The notes beneath the pieces are model-generated. The model was not told where the DNA came from. It did not search any database and worked only from the letters and a program-made list of their open reading frames with translations. Shown here piece by piece: positions 17,139-26,941 of a stretch of 64,000 nucleotides of DNA (positions within the stretch are counted from its first letter, which is position 1; the number at the start of each line of letters is the position of its first letter). The stretch comes from Bacteroides sp. AN502(2024) (GTDB lineage: Bacteria > Bacteroidota > Bacteroidia > Bacteroidales > Bacteroidaceae): positions 1 to 64,000 of the forward strand of contig NZ_JBGFSP010000011.1 of the NCBI RefSeq assembly GCF_041227145.1, read 5' to 3'. Made by a program: the position numbers and the translations under genes.

Positions 17139-19301
17139 TTATAATAGGTTATAATCATAAAGGCTATCGCACTTACCTTTGACTAATTGTCCTTTCTCTG
17201 TGTTGGGATATTTATTTGCCACCATTTTAAAATTGCATAATTCGTAATGGATATTTGCAGCAACCTTATCATCTGTTACAATTTCACAAGCAAGTCTGAT
17301 TAATTGTTTTGCTCTATTCTTGGCAGCTGTTGTATACTCATCATTCTCCCAGTCTCTTTTTTTACATACCTGTCCCAAATAACTGGCACCTTTGTAATAC
17401 TGGGTAATTTCCCAACACCAATTAAATGAGTTCTGCAGTCCGATGGCATATCTCACCATGAGTTGGGCTTTATGGTTGGGTTCCGTGGTCAGGCTCATTT
17501 TTTGTTCCAAAGAGTACATTCTCCTTGCAAAATCATATCTGAAATTCGACTTTATTTTTCTCTTTTTGTGCATTACGCTAAAAGGATCATATCCCATATG
17601 GACATTGAGGTGCTTCTTATATGCCTTACTGACTGCCCCAAGATATTCTACGGCTTCGGCATACCGCATATTGCGTAGGCATAGTGTACCAATAATGTCA
17701 TTTAAATAATCAGTGCCTGTATAGCTTCGTGCATTAAGATAGCGGTCAAATTCAGACTTTGGCTTTTGCACACACTGTACATATTTAATGGCAGTGTTCA
17801 CTCCAAGGCTATCTATCATCTCAAAGAAGTGATTACTATAGTCGTAGCTATTGAAATTGTTAGAATATCGATATTCTGACATCGTATATGTTACAGGCAT
17901 ATATTCATGCTTCCCGTTTACTTCATCTAGTTCTTGTTTGTTTACAAGGTTAAGCAAGCGATTGTCTGCCATATTTGCAAGTTGTAACGCTCGGATAGTC
18001 TTGCCCGCCTTAATCATTCGAGGACATACCTCTGCCAATAATATTCTGCGCATCATGTCATTCCAATAGTAATAACTTTCACAGTAGGATAACATATAAC
18101 CTCTTGCGGTTTCAAGGCGAACATTCTCGTCGATATTCTCGGTGATTTTTAAATCAAGCCACTTTAATTGACTGAACAACTTGTTCTCATAGGCTGAATT
18201 GTATGGTTGCAGCTTCGCATCCAAATACATCCTGAACACTTGTACCGATTCGTTGATAAATTCTGAAGAACGGCTATTTTCGGCCAATTCCAATAGGTAA
18301 GATGCTTTAGTGGTCTCACCTTTAAGGTCTGCCAAAAATGCTGCTGTATAATACCACGTTGCAGGATTGTCACTTCTGCCACTTCCAGCCATTTTCAAAC
18401 AAAGAGAATATAGCTTGTTCTGTTCTGTTGTCACCTCAAATTTAGGATTCCAATCAAACTCCCCTAATGGCTCAAGCTTTCTTACATATTCTTGCAGGGT
18501 CTCTGCTATATAGTTACTGTTTGGAGCGTATTCACATACAAGTTCAAGAGCTTCCACTGTAGACAGTTTCTCTCCTGTGCGTCCTGCGCAGAAAAGCATC
18601 GATTGCACATCACCAAGCTGGGCAAAATATTCCATAGCTTTTTCAGAACGTTTTATATGGAATTCAGCACCGACTATGTAGGGATAAATAAGTTGGCGCA
18701 TAAGATTATTCTCAGAAAGTAGGGTAACTTCTGATTCCCAAAAATCAATACACTCTTCATATCTGGCCAGTGAGAACAGTGCTCTAATGCCTTGCAATAG
18801 ATATCTGTCGCGTAGTCTTGCATCATTCACAGACAATGATTTTTCTGCAATCTCTTCAAGTGTCATTCTTGCTCCAATTTTCATCGAAGGATAATACCAG
18901 CGTGAGTTACGTTTTAGACGGATGTACTCATTTGTCTTTGCTAAAAGGAGGAAATCCAAAATCGAAGTGTCTCTTTGGGTTATCCACTTTACAAATTTAT
19001 TGTTACCGGTGGTTGCTTTATTGTCATAAAGTAACTCAAACTCTTCGAGTGGCATCTCATAAACGACATGATAGATATCTTTCAATGGGATGGTATGAGA
19101 GGTCAGTTTCTGCCACTCCTTGCAGTTCCTGTTAGCACCGGGATAACATCCCTTAATTTCTAGTTCTGCCTTTGGGTGGCTATTGTGTACCCTGTACATA
19201 TAATATCCTTCTGGAGAGTACCATGGTCCCCAACAAGCCAGTGCCTCATTAGTAGCAAGTAAAATAACGAGACTAAAGAGAAAGTATCCGGTCGATTTCA
19301 T
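17139..19301 (-). CDS. Large secreted helical-repeat protein
   Basis: 720 aa with a signal peptide (MKSTGYFLFSLVILLATNEA, cleavage near ALAC). The mature N-terminus is rich in Trp, Tyr and Cys. The remainder is helical, with TPR-like pairs (ARYEECIDFWESEVTLL, SEKAMEYFAQLGDVQ, ASYLLELAENS, MRYAEAVEYLGAV). It should act in the periplasm or at the outer membrane as a scaffold. It overlaps the upstream lipoprotein gene by 29 bp, suggesting coupled translation and a joint role. Function unknown. Confidence 0.75.
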   Translation of the reverse strand: MKSTGYFLFSLVILLATNEALACWGPWYSPEGYYMYRVHNSHPKAELEIKGCYPGANRNCKEWQKLTSHTIPLKDIYHVVYEMPLEEFELLYDNKATTGNNKFVKWITQRDTSILDFLLLAKTNEYIRLKRNSRWYYPSMKIGARMTLEEIAEKSLSVNDARLRDRYLLQGIRALFSLARYEECIDFWESEVTLLSENNLMRQLIYPYIVGAEFHIKRSEKAMEYFAQLGDVQSMLFCAGRTGEKLSTVEALELVCEYAPNSNYIAETLQEYVRKLEPLGEFDWNPKFEVTTEQNKLYSLCLKMAGSGRSDNPATWYYTAAFLADLKGETTKASYLLELAENSRSSEFINESVQVFRMYLDAKLQPYNSAYENKLFSQLKWLDLKITENIDENVRLETARGYMLSYCESYYYWNDMMRRILLAEVCPRMIKAGKTIRALQLANMADNRLLNLVNKQELDEVNGKHEYMPVTYTMSEYRYSNNFNSYDYSNHFFEMIDSLGVNTAIKYVQCVQKPKSEFDRYLNARSYTGTDYLNDIIGTLCLRNMRYAEAVEYLGAVSKAYKKHLNVHMGYDPFSVMHKKRKIKSNFRYDFARRMYSLEQKMSLTTEPNHKAQLMVRYAIGLQNSFNWCWEITQYYKGASYLGQVCKKRDWENDEYTTAAKNRAKQLIRLACEIVTDDKVAANIHYELCNFKMVANKYPNTEKGQLVKGKCDSLYDYNLL

Positions 19302-20241
19302 CGTCTGTATAGTTTTTTAATTGTTTTTCATCCAAATGATAAAGTATGTTGCCTCTGTGTGGCTTCCCTAAATTTTGCTCAATAAGCCCCTTGACGTGAA
19401 AAATTTCAGATGGCGTAGGTCTTTCGTATCTGATATGTCTGTCACCAGAAGATGTCGCACTGTCCGCCGACACTATTGATACGAACTTATTGTTTTCAAA
19501 CTTTACCCCCCAACCAAAAAACGGATAAGCGAAATCGAGAGGGATCGGGTATTTTATGGGCTTGATATATGGTCTTACATCAGCAATATCCAAAATAGAG
19601 TTTTTTGTATTGGGATTCTGTAGTGCTCCTGTGTTGTAAAGCATTAGCACTCCTCCATCTGCAGTGGGGGGCATTTCTTGCAACTGATGTAACCTTACCG
19701 TTATGCTCAGCTCAATATTCTTTGGATGCAAAGAGTCCTTTATGGTTTGGCACAATCGGCTATAACTGTCTTTTGTTGATTCCGTCCAATCGCAATCGAG
19801 TTGAATTTCCCGAATCTCACCACACTCATTGTATGAACTCATGGCCAATAACCTTTCAGTAATAAGTGAGGCAAACTCTGTTTCCCTGCCACCCATTGCT
19901 CGGAGGGCATCAATTGTAATGTATGTTACTGGTATAATCTCTAAACTGTCTGGAACGGCCGACAAGAACTTGGTTGTGGCGATTGGTACAATATCAACAC
20001 TTCCTGTTTGATAGTTCTGCTCGGTAGCAACATCAAACATACGCACATAAATACGTTTGATGTTGTGCTTTCGCAGGAATGATGTCTCGATGGAGTCAAT
20101 ATCGAATACGGTTTTCCAGTGATAAATAGAATTGTGTTTTGTTACGTTGACACTCTCTTCGGTTACAGAATTGTTTTTGCGACCGCAACAGATAAAAATA
20201 ACGGTGGCGGCTAATATCAACCAAACTTTAAGTGGGTTCAT
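19273..20241 (-). CDS. Lipoprotein of unknown function
   Basis: 322 aa from the ATG at 20241, which begins the lipoprotein signal MNPLKVWLILAATVIFICCG; an open frame extends 40 codons further but would bury this signal. The mature part alternates strands and helices (IKRIYVRMFDVATEQNY, REIQLDCDWTESTKDSYSRL, LPRE-free barrel-like pattern) and could be a TIM-barrel-like domain. Paired with the 720-aa secreted protein through a 29-bp overlap. No enzyme family assigned. Confidence 0.72.
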   Translation of the reverse strand: MNPLKVWLILAATVIFICCGRKNNSVTEESVNVTKHNSIYHWKTVFDIDSIETSFLRKHNIKRIYVRMFDVATEQNYQTGSVDIVPIATTKFLSAVPDSLEIIPVTYITIDALRAMGGRETEFASLITERLLAMSSYNECGEIREIQLDCDWTESTKDSYSRLCQTIKDSLHPKNIELSITVRLHQLQEMPPTADGGVLMLYNTGALQNPNTKNSILDIADVRPYIKPIKYPIPLDFAYPFFGWGVKFENNKFVSIVSADSATSSGDRHIRYERPTPSEIFHVKGLIEQNLGKPHRGNILYHLDEKQLKNYTDDEIDRILSL

Positions 20242-20405
20242 ATCGTTATTTTTAATCAGTGTGAGCACATGTTTACCACGATTACCTATGTCTGCAAACG
20301 GGTGCGTAGTATTGGAGAATAGTAGGACAAGAGATCCCATCCCTTTCTTAATCTTATTCATAATTTTTTCTTTGCTAATCTGATTATTGACTCAAATTCT
20401 TTACA

Positions 20406-20780
20406 TCAAGCCGTTATCTTCTGATAAAGACCTGATAAGAACTGAATTGCCCCAAAGATGATGGCTCCCCATGTAACAATATATGTTCCACCCTCACGGG
20501 CTGCATTGGAATAAGTAACAGCGGTAACCAGCAATCCTCCAATACACCATAAAGCACCATATAACATATTTTTATTAGCAGCCTTGCTTTTTGCTTCTTT
20601 CATCTGTTGTTGAAGATTGGACACTATTATGTTCGCATCTTCTGCATTTAATCCTTTTTCTGCTAAGATGTTTTTCACATCTTTTATAGTCCGATGCTGT
20701 TTAAATAATAAATCGGCAGCAAAAGCATAGATTTGATTGACTAAATCTTGATTTTCTTGTTCTGTTCTTTGTTCTTTCAT
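20406..20780 (-). CDS. Small two-helix membrane protein
   Basis: 124 aa. The N-terminal 70 residues are helical and charged (NQIYAFAADLLFKQHRTIKD). Two transmembrane helices follow (MLYGALWCIGGLLVTAVTY and TYIVTWGAIIFGAIQFLSGL). It lies 7 bases after the 246-aa gene. No family recognised. Confidence 0.7.
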   Translation of the reverse strand: MKEQRTEQENQDLVNQIYAFAADLLFKQHRTIKDVKNILAEKGLNAEDANIIVSNLQQQMKEAKSKAANKNMLYGALWCIGGLLVTAVTYSNAAREGGTYIVTWGAIIFGAIQFLSGLYQKITA

Positions 20781-20787
20781 AATCTTT

Positions 20788-21528
20788 TTATTTATCTGTT
20801 ACGTTTACAATCCAAGTCCACCCAAATTGAATAACAATTAAAACAAGCCACATATGCCAACACATGTTAAAAGTCCATGATGGGAGAAAATCTGTATTTA
20901 GAAGCCAATGGTCTATAACGTAAACAGCCCAATAAAGAATTATAAAAACGTAAAGAGGAGAAGTGGACTTGTTAATCATTGCTTGATAACAATTGTGATA
21001 ATGAATATTGTATTCATCTTTAGTAGGGTATTGTTGTTTCAATTCTTTCAGATATTTTAAAGCCCCCATATATCTTTCCAATCTGAGTAAAATTGTTGAT
21101 TTAAGATTTAAAATCGCTTCATATATTTCTTTGTAATCTTCTTTGCTAATGAGGTTTATTCCTTTTCCCAAAACAGATAAAGCATCATCAATATAAGATA
21201 GTGAGTCTTTACAATATCCGTTTTCTGCAAGATTTTTTCCATATTGAAAATAGACGCCTACCAATGAGAGGACTTCATTGCGATTTTGTCCTTTTTCCAT
21301 TGAACGGATTTCCATATTATATTTTTCCAAAAACTGTTCGATTCCAATTGTTCCATCGAACAACGCTTTTGTCGCTTCTACTATATTCCAATTTCCCATC
21401 GCTTCAATTTCTATTTTACCATTATGATTTATTTCTGTACACTCAACTTTTTTGGGTATTCCATCTTGTGGTAGGCTATATGCAACCCTATAGCCAAGAG
21501 TATTCGTTATTGCACTTGATACTATCAA
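20788..21528 (-). CDS. TPR-like membrane protein
   Basis: 246 aa. The middle is helical with a TPR-like pattern (YFQYGKNLAENGYCKDSLSY, LLRLERYMGALKYLKELKQQ). Two hydrophobic helices close the protein (YVFIILYWAVYVIDHWLL and MWLVLIVIQFGWTWIV). It starts 14 bases after the PP2C gene, so it may be part of that signalling operon. Confidence 0.68.
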   Translation of the reverse strand: MIVSSAITNTLGYRVAYSLPQDGIPKKVECTEINHNGKIEIEAMGNWNIVEATKALFDGTIGIEQFLEKYNMEIRSMEKGQNRNEVLSLVGVYFQYGKNLAENGYCKDSLSYIDDALSVLGKGINLISKEDYKEIYEAILNLKSTILLRLERYMGALKYLKELKQQYPTKDEYNIHYHNCYQAMINKSTSPLYVFIILYWAVYVIDHWLLNTDFLPSWTFNMCWHMWLVLIVIQFGWTWIVNVTDK

Positions 21529-21542
21529 AGTAATAGCTGTGT

Positions 21543-23339
21543 CTATAATTCTTCTTCTACTATATCATTCATAATCTGCCTAAACACATCCCCTGCCATC
21601 AATCCACCGCTTGCAGGCAATCCTTTCTTGCGAATGGAAACGATAATGCTGTATTTCGGGCTATCGGTAGGGAAGTAACCACAAAACTCCACAGCATATT
21701 CATCATTTGGAAGGCGGACTGTTCCCGTTGCTCCTGCCACTTTGACCTTATCAGATTTGGCAGGTTTGGCTAATCCATCGGTAACGGCATATTCCAATGT
21801 CTGCTTCACACTGTCAACGGATGCGGCAGTACCTTTGGCAATGGCATTGTAGAAGGTCAGGTTCTGCAATGGAGTGGTGAGGATGCCATATCCCAGAGGA
21901 TTATAAACAAAGCTTGTGTCTTTCACTTGATAACCGTATCTGGCAAGTGTCTCCGCAAAGGCTCGTTCATCCCCAAACGCCTTTCTGACAGTTTTATAAT
22001 TGGCAATGTTGGAAGCGACTCCCACACCTTGCTCCACTGTAATTTCTCCATATCCACCCCGATGCCAATTACGGTCTAATAATGTATCTTTATCAATAAC
22101 TAAAATTCCATTTCCAACATCCACCGTATCGGATAGTTTGACTGTCTTTGTCTCCAGTGCAGCCAAAAGTGAGGCGATGCGCACCAATCCCGATTCTTGC
22201 AGGATGGAATCAGAACCGACAGAAGCTTTGATTTCACCCGTTTGAACTTCCATTACAATAACCTGACCCGATATAGCGTTAAGTTCGGACAACTTATTTT
22301 GCAGGATGGAATCAACTTTCACCTGCAATGTGCTGTCTATGGTAGAAACCGGGGCTGCACTTATCTTGGTAAACCTGTAAGCCGTAAAGACGACAAGTAA
22401 TATCAGCAAAACTCCTACCATACAAACTATAATGGTTTTCCATCCTGTCAGCCCTCCCTTAGTCCGATCATGAGGTGAGGCTTCTTTCTCAGCATGTTCA
22501 GCCACTACCGAAGCCACCATCAAATCATTCACTACGTCCTTCTCTTCTATTCCTCTCTCCACCTTATCAACCGGAATGAGAATGCAAGTATAATTATCTT
22601 TTGTCCTGCCATTGCAGATGTCCTTGATTGCTTGCAACTTTTCGGTGTCAGTAAGCTTTTTGTCTGCCAATATCGAACACAGTTCGTCATTCGTCAACTG
22701 CTCCAAAACACCGTCGCAGCAAAGGAAGAAATAATCTCCCTCTTCCACATCCGAAAAATTAAATACATCAGCTTTGGAGCGATGTGGTAAGTTGGGTTGC
22801 ATGGCACGGGTTATCACATTCTTCTGAGGGAAATTCCGTGCTTCCTCTTCCGTCAACTCACCGGCCTTCAGTAGGTCATTAACCAGCGAATGGTCGGAAG
22901 ACTGATACAAGATGCCGAGCCGGTCATTGGCTTTATCCACATACGAAGGACGGATATGGTAAATGCGGCTGTCACCAATATGGGCAACCAGATAACCACC
23001 CCGATGCAGGCAAAGGCAAACCATGGTGGTTCCCATCTTTCTCATCGCATTGTCATCCTTTTTGTCCAGTTCGTCGTATGCACGGTCCAATGCTTCTTTA
23101 AAAAGCTCCGGAGACATGAATCCATCTTTCGGATAGTGGCATTCCAAATACCGTCCCAATGCCATACATATCGTCCGGCTCGCCACTTCTCCATGCTCAT
23201 GCCCTCCCATGCCGTCACACAGAATAAAGAGACGGTTCTTGGGGTTTAATTGTTTCATAGAAGGATAGGTGCAATCCTCCTGATTGTCTTTTTGCCCTAT
23301 TTCGCTAAATCCAATTGGCTTTCTGATAGTTATATTCAT
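21543..23339 (-). CDS. PP2C phosphatase fused to an inactive transpeptidase-like domain
   Basis: 598 aa. Residues 1-260 are a PP2C (PPM) Ser/Thr phosphatase with intact metal motifs: DGMGGHEHGE (42-51), GTTMV, HIGDSRIY (120-127), CCDG (207-210) and KDNYT. One transmembrane helix (about 302-320) leads to a periplasmic penicillin-binding-protein-like transpeptidase domain (about 340-598; VIVMEVQTGEIKASV, GYGILTTPLQNLTFYNAI, GYFPTDSPKYSIIV). All three catalytic motifs are lost: SxxK reads GLVR (384-387), SxN reads ASN (442-444) and KTG reads ATG (537-539). It probably reverses the island's kinases, with the dead domain sensing a cell-wall ligand. It sits 4 bases after the FHA gene. Confidence 0.9.
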   Translation of the reverse strand: MNITIRKPIGFSEIGQKDNQEDCTYPSMKQLNPKNRLFILCDGMGGHEHGEVASRTICMALGRYLECHYPKDGFMSPELFKEALDRAYDELDKKDDNAMRKMGTTMVCLCLHRGGYLVAHIGDSRIYHIRPSYVDKANDRLGILYQSSDHSLVNDLLKAGELTEEEARNFPQKNVITRAMQPNLPHRSKADVFNFSDVEEGDYFFLCCDGVLEQLTNDELCSILADKKLTDTEKLQAIKDICNGRTKDNYTCILIPVDKVERGIEEKDVVNDLMVASVVAEHAEKEASPHDRTKGGLTGWKTIIVCMVGVLLILLVVFTAYRFTKISAAPVSTIDSTLQVKVDSILQNKLSELNAISGQVIVMEVQTGEIKASVGSDSILQESGLVRIASLLAALETKTVKLSDTVDVGNGILVIDKDTLLDRNWHRGGYGEITVEQGVGVASNIANYKTVRKAFGDERAFAETLARYGYQVKDTSFVYNPLGYGILTTPLQNLTFYNAIAKGTAASVDSVKQTLEYAVTDGLAKPAKSDKVKVAGATGTVRLPNDEYAVEFCGYFPTDSPKYSIIVSIRKKGLPASGGLMAGDVFRQIMNDIVEEEL

Positions 23340-23343
23340 ACGT

Positions 23344-23892
23344 TTATACTATTTGAGTCGCTTCTTCGTCTGTCGCCTCCAGATAGACGTCCGTCTTTCC
23401 TAAGGTTAGCTTGTCACCTAACTGTAGTTTCAAAATATCATTCCGCTGAATGGGCTTTCCATTCAGGGCAATGACATTCTTTGAATTTATCTCCACAAGG
23501 TGATGCTCAATGCCATGCACTGTTTTCACCACGTCTATCCGAAGGTGGCGACGGCTCATGTATTCGTCATGAGTAATCTGAATATCCGCATCGCTGTTTT
23601 TAGCAATGCGCCCGATGATGTTCACTCCCATTTTCAGCGGGCAATGTTGTTCTGTACCATCGACTCTTATTTGTCCGATATCAAAGTTCTGCGGCACCCT
23701 GTATCCCGGCAACTGCGTCTCCTCCTCTGCGCTTCCCAGACCGCCTTTTGCAATCGCACCGCCCTGATACACGTTGGCCTTTGCCTTGAAATGGCAAATG
23801 GGGCATTCCACTATCTTCTCCTCATAGCCGGGCGCTTCCGGAAAAGAGAGACGGGTGCGGCAATTGGGGCAAACTAAAAACATCTTTCTCAT
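23344..23892 (-). CDS. Zinc ribbon-FHA domain protein
   Basis: 182 aa, cytosolic. An N-terminal four-cysteine zinc ribbon (CPNC 8-11, CPIC 30-33) leads to a C-terminal FHA domain with GR (94-95), SRRH (113-116) and NG (144-145), the residues that bind phosphothreonine. It also carries two acidic threonine motifs, EEETQL (Thr59) and EEATQIV at the very C-terminus (Thr179, Val182 at +3), which could be phosphorylated and bound by FHA domains. It sits between the EF-hand gene and the phosphatase and is probably the island's cytosolic reader. A later ATG at codon 4 is possible. Confidence 0.88.
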   Translation of the reverse strand: MRKMFLVCPNCRTRLSFPEAPGYEEKIVECPICHFKAKANVYQGGAIAKGGLGSAEEETQLPGYRVPQNFDIGQIRVDGTEQHCPLKMGVNIIGRIAKNSDADIQITHDEYMSRRHLRIDVVKTVHGIEHHLVEINSKNVIALNGKPIQRNDILKLQLGDKLTLGKTDVYLEATDEEATQIV

Positions 23893-23905
23893 ACGATTCT
23901 ATCAC

Positions 23906-24832
23906 TCATGCCATTGAACTAATGTCTGCATCGTTCACATAATCCGGCATCCCGTCATTACAAGCAGTCATCATCCCCGGGTTTGGGCTTGAAATCATCT
24001 GTTGCAAGTCGGCAGTAGTGATACGGGCATCAGACACATCATAGATCTCATTTTCACTTATCTGTCCGTCTCGGTTTTCGTCTATCATGATTACATCCAT
24101 CATCCCGTTGTTGTCCACATCCACCAGCAGACTTTGGTTCCCCTCCACTTCCACGGCAGCCACGGTCATGGGGTTCCCTTGCTGATCCGTCACAGCCTCT
24201 ACGCCCAGTATCTTTATGCTCTCATTGGTGGCAGACTGTTCATCCACCAGTTCCGCATGGCTCTCCATCCGTGGCTTTTCCATCCCTGAGTTTGCCACAG
24301 CGGTTCTTTCCTCCGGTTCCCCAGCTATTGTCCGATAATCTATTTTAGCCTGATACTGTGCCCGTTCCTCCATAGACATACCGTTCCACTCTTCTTCATA
24401 ATACGTGCCATATACATGTCCCCGCCATTCAAACGCGCCTCCCGCACCTACCTGCCTTCGCGCATCGGCAAAGGCTTCATCAAACGAGGCGTCATCATTC
24501 ACTTGCGCAATGCGCACTCCTTCATTCGTAGCCAATAGTACATCTTCTTGGTTGGGCACGGACGCGACAACTTCTTCTTGCACCTCCGTTTGTACATTCT
24601 CGGCTGTATTTTGCGCCGTTTCCTCCACTTGCGTTTCGGCAGAAGGAACAATCTCTTCCGTTTCTGCCTGACCTGTAGCTGCAAAAGCACTACCGGTAAC
24701 ACCACTTGCCACACCGGTGGCATATCCGCCTACGGCATAAGCCATTTTCCCACCCACATTTCTTTTCTGTGGATTGTTGTTCTCTGTTTCCTCTTGGGGG
24801 TGATTCAGAATTTTAGTTTCTTCTTTATCCAT
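23906..24832 (-). CDS. Acidic EF-hand-like protein
   Basis: 308 aa. The N-terminus MDKEETKILNHPQEE carries the island's shared acidic-Thr motif (Thr6, Leu9 at +3). A glycine/alanine-rich stretch (AYAVGGYATGVASGVTGSAF) could pack in a membrane. A long Glu/Gln/Val-rich region follows, then a domain with a calcium-loop-like sequence (DENRDGQISENE, about 250-261) and a preceding DVDNNGMMD loop. Likely a kinase substrate or adaptor. The first 45 bases are copied at 33401-33450. No named family. Confidence 0.72.
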   Translation of the reverse strand: MDKEETKILNHPQEETENNNPQKRNVGGKMAYAVGGYATGVASGVTGSAFAATGQAETEEIVPSAETQVEETAQNTAENVQTEVQEEVVASVPNQEDVLLATNEGVRIAQVNDDASFDEAFADARRQVGAGGAFEWRGHVYGTYYEEEWNGMSMEERAQYQAKIDYRTIAGEPEERTAVANSGMEKPRMESHAELVDEQSATNESIKILGVEAVTDQQGNPMTVAAVEVEGNQSLLVDVDNNGMMDVIMIDENRDGQISENEIYDVSDARITTADLQQMISSPNPGMMTACNDGMPDYVNDADISSMA

Positions 24833-24893
24833 GATCTCAGAGTTTTAATCGTCACTTTACTATATATCAATATTTGTTTAAACATTTGTTTTC

Positions 24894-26504
24894 TCATCTG
24901 CTTGTAACACCTCTTACAGAGCGCCCGACATAATAGGGTGCCGTAGAATAAGCATCCACACCGCATTTGGCAATGATACAATAAACAGCCTGATGCTTAT
25001 GAGACTTATCAACCATCGCACTCCAATAATAGCCATAATTCTCAGAGAAATAGGTTTTACAACCATAACGACGTCCCGCACATGGCAAGAAAATCTTTTG
25101 CCGTGTGCTACCTGTTATGATGTAACCCGAGATAGAAGGCAATTCAACCCATTCCCAGTTACAACAAAGAATCAATTCATTCCATTGATCCGGAGTAGGA
25201 AGACACCAATCTTTTCCAAACCGATGAGTAACAATATCATATTCAGTTCCTGCAATATTGTCGGGAAAAGAACGGCCGTCCAAGTAATAACTTTCAGACA
25301 TTTCCTCACCGGAGACATCTCCCCAACAATACAATGGTCCTTTATCCGCTGTACACAGGCTACCCACATTACAACTGCCCCATTTTACACTCAATCCTAA
25401 ATCCACTGCGGTTAGTGTTCCTAAATCCTGCACCCCTAAAGATGAAAGTGAAAAACTTATTTCTTCAAAGCCTTTCTTGAAAGGATGAAGCAATAGTGTT
25501 TCTTCCCTATTGGCTATAAGAGGAACCTCAAATGGATTTTGTTCCTTTGAAAATGATGTACCGGATGTTGCATCAAAAGCATTGCAAACTCTATGCTGCT
25601 TTTCTCGGAGATTTACCAGTTCAAATAGATTCAAAAACTCTGTAATGTTTTGAGGGCGTTTCTTTCTGACTGGGTCCATCGCTTTAGCAATGGCTTTTTG
25701 CACCTTTAAACTTATACTACCACTCATCTCCGGCAATCCTTCGTTCAAAACAACACTTGCATCAGGAGGAGTTTGTCCAGTTAGCATTTTATAGAGAGTA
25801 GCTCCCAAGGCATATATGTCAGTAGTAGGAGAGAACGTACCTACTCCTCCCATGCGCAATTGCTCCAAAGGTGCATAGCCCACGCTTACTCCGACTGGAG
25901 TTGTGCTCGTCTGTTCTCCATTTGCATCGTAGCATTTAGACAACCCAAAATCTATCAATACAACTTTTCCTTCTTTATTCAGCAATATGTTGTCGGGCTT
26001 TATATCCAGATGATTCATTTGTTGTTGATGAATATAATCAAGAGCGTCGGCTATTTGCAGAACATACGAAAGTGCCTCATCTTCAGAAAGAGTCCCTTTC
26101 TCCTTGATATAGTCGCCCAACGATCCTTTGTCATGATATTCCATTACATAGTAAGCCGTATTGTTTGCTTCAAAAATGTCCACTACCTTTATTATATGTG
26201 GATGATTCAGCTTGGCTATGTTATGAGCTTCTTTTATGAACTTCTGCTTAAAGCGTTCTACCTGCTGTTTGCTACCAATGGAAGGAATCGTTACGACATC
26301 GTTTCCTTCTTCTCTGTAGCAAATTTCTTTCATAAAGAATTCTTTGATAGCCACTTTTATGTCTGTCTCTATCTTTCCGATAGAGCCTTCAATGACAACG
26401 TGTTGTGAGGCAAGATAGGTGATTCCAAAACCACCTTGACCCAATACTTTTTCTATTTTATATTTTCCTCCTTTAAGGAGCGTGTTTTTATGAAGTTGTT
26501 GCAT
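24894..26504 (-). CDS. Hanks-type Ser/Thr kinase 1 with C-terminal FISUMP-like domain
   Basis: 536 aa. Kinase domain about 14-290: glycine loop GQGGFG, Lys54 in VAIKEFF, catalytic loop HLDIKPDN (165-172), DFG (186-188) and a Thr-rich activation segment TSTTPVGVSVGYAPLEQ. The acidic-Thr motif EETLLL follows at 335-339. The C-terminus (about 366-536) is a FISUMP/DUF1566-like domain (VDLGLSVKWGSCNVG, FGKDWCLPTPDQWNELI, YIITGSTRQKIFLPCAGRR, YYWSAM). No transmembrane helix is seen between the two, unlike kinase 3. It differs from the other three kinases by an insertion after ASQHVV. Confidence 0.9.
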   Translation of the reverse strand: MQQLHKNTLLKGGKYKIEKVLGQGGFGITYLASQHVVIEGSIGKIETDIKVAIKEFFMKEICYREEGNDVVTIPSIGSKQQVERFKQKFIKEAHNIAKLNHPHIIKVVDIFEANNTAYYVMEYHDKGSLGDYIKEKGTLSEDEALSYVLQIADALDYIHQQQMNHLDIKPDNILLNKEGKVVLIDFGLSKCYDANGEQTSTTPVGVSVGYAPLEQLRMGGVGTFSPTTDIYALGATLYKMLTGQTPPDASVVLNEGLPEMSGSISLKVQKAIAKAMDPVRKKRPQNITEFLNLFELVNLREKQHRVCNAFDATSGTSFSKEQNPFEVPLIANREETLLLHPFKKGFEEISFSLSSLGVQDLGTLTAVDLGLSVKWGSCNVGSLCTADKGPLYCWGDVSGEEMSESYYLDGRSFPDNIAGTEYDIVTHRFGKDWCLPTPDQWNELILCCNWEWVELPSISGYIITGSTRQKIFLPCAGRRYGCKTYFSENYGYYWSAMVDKSHKHQAVYCIIAKCGVDAYSTAPYYVGRSVRGVTSR

Positions 26505-26506
26505 AA

Positions 26507-26878
26507 TTATATAATTTGCTTATTAACAAGTAGCTTGGTTAGTTCAGCTTCTTCTACAGGAGTTATACCAAAACCTAAATTATTAGTTTCTAAAAACTCC
26601 CATTTAAGCATATAGTTACAACCTGCATTTGTGTCTTTTTTAGTCAACAAATCATTGTATATGCTTTCCTTGATTTTATCTGAAAAATGAACTTCTTTCA
26701 ACCTGTTTTCCCTTGTGAGTGCAGCAAGTATCAAGATACGTTCTTTGTTAAAAAACAAATGTAATTTAGTTAATGGTCTTCTGATACAATATAAACTACA
26801 TAATATCAATTTTGATTGCTCGTCATACAAATCTTCGGATATTATTTTATTATTTTCGTTAATTATACGTACTATCAT
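26507..26878 (-). CDS. Hypothetical protein
   Basis: 123 aa, AT-rich, without signal peptide or membrane helix. It begins MIVRIINENNKIISEDLYDE and ends TPVEEAELTKLLVNKQII. It ends 2 bases before kinase 1, so the two are probably translated together and it could be a partner or regulator of that kinase. No family recognised. Confidence 0.65.
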   Translation of the reverse strand: MIVRIINENNKIISEDLYDEQSKLILCSLYCIRRPLTKLHLFFNKERILILAALTRENRLKEVHFSDKIKESIYNDLLTKKDTNAGCNYMLKWEFLETNNLGFGITPVEEAELTKLLVNKQII

Positions 26879-26941
26879 ATGCTTAATATTTAATCAATAA
26901 AAGAACTACCAAATTGCTACCATACTGTTTTATAAATATTT

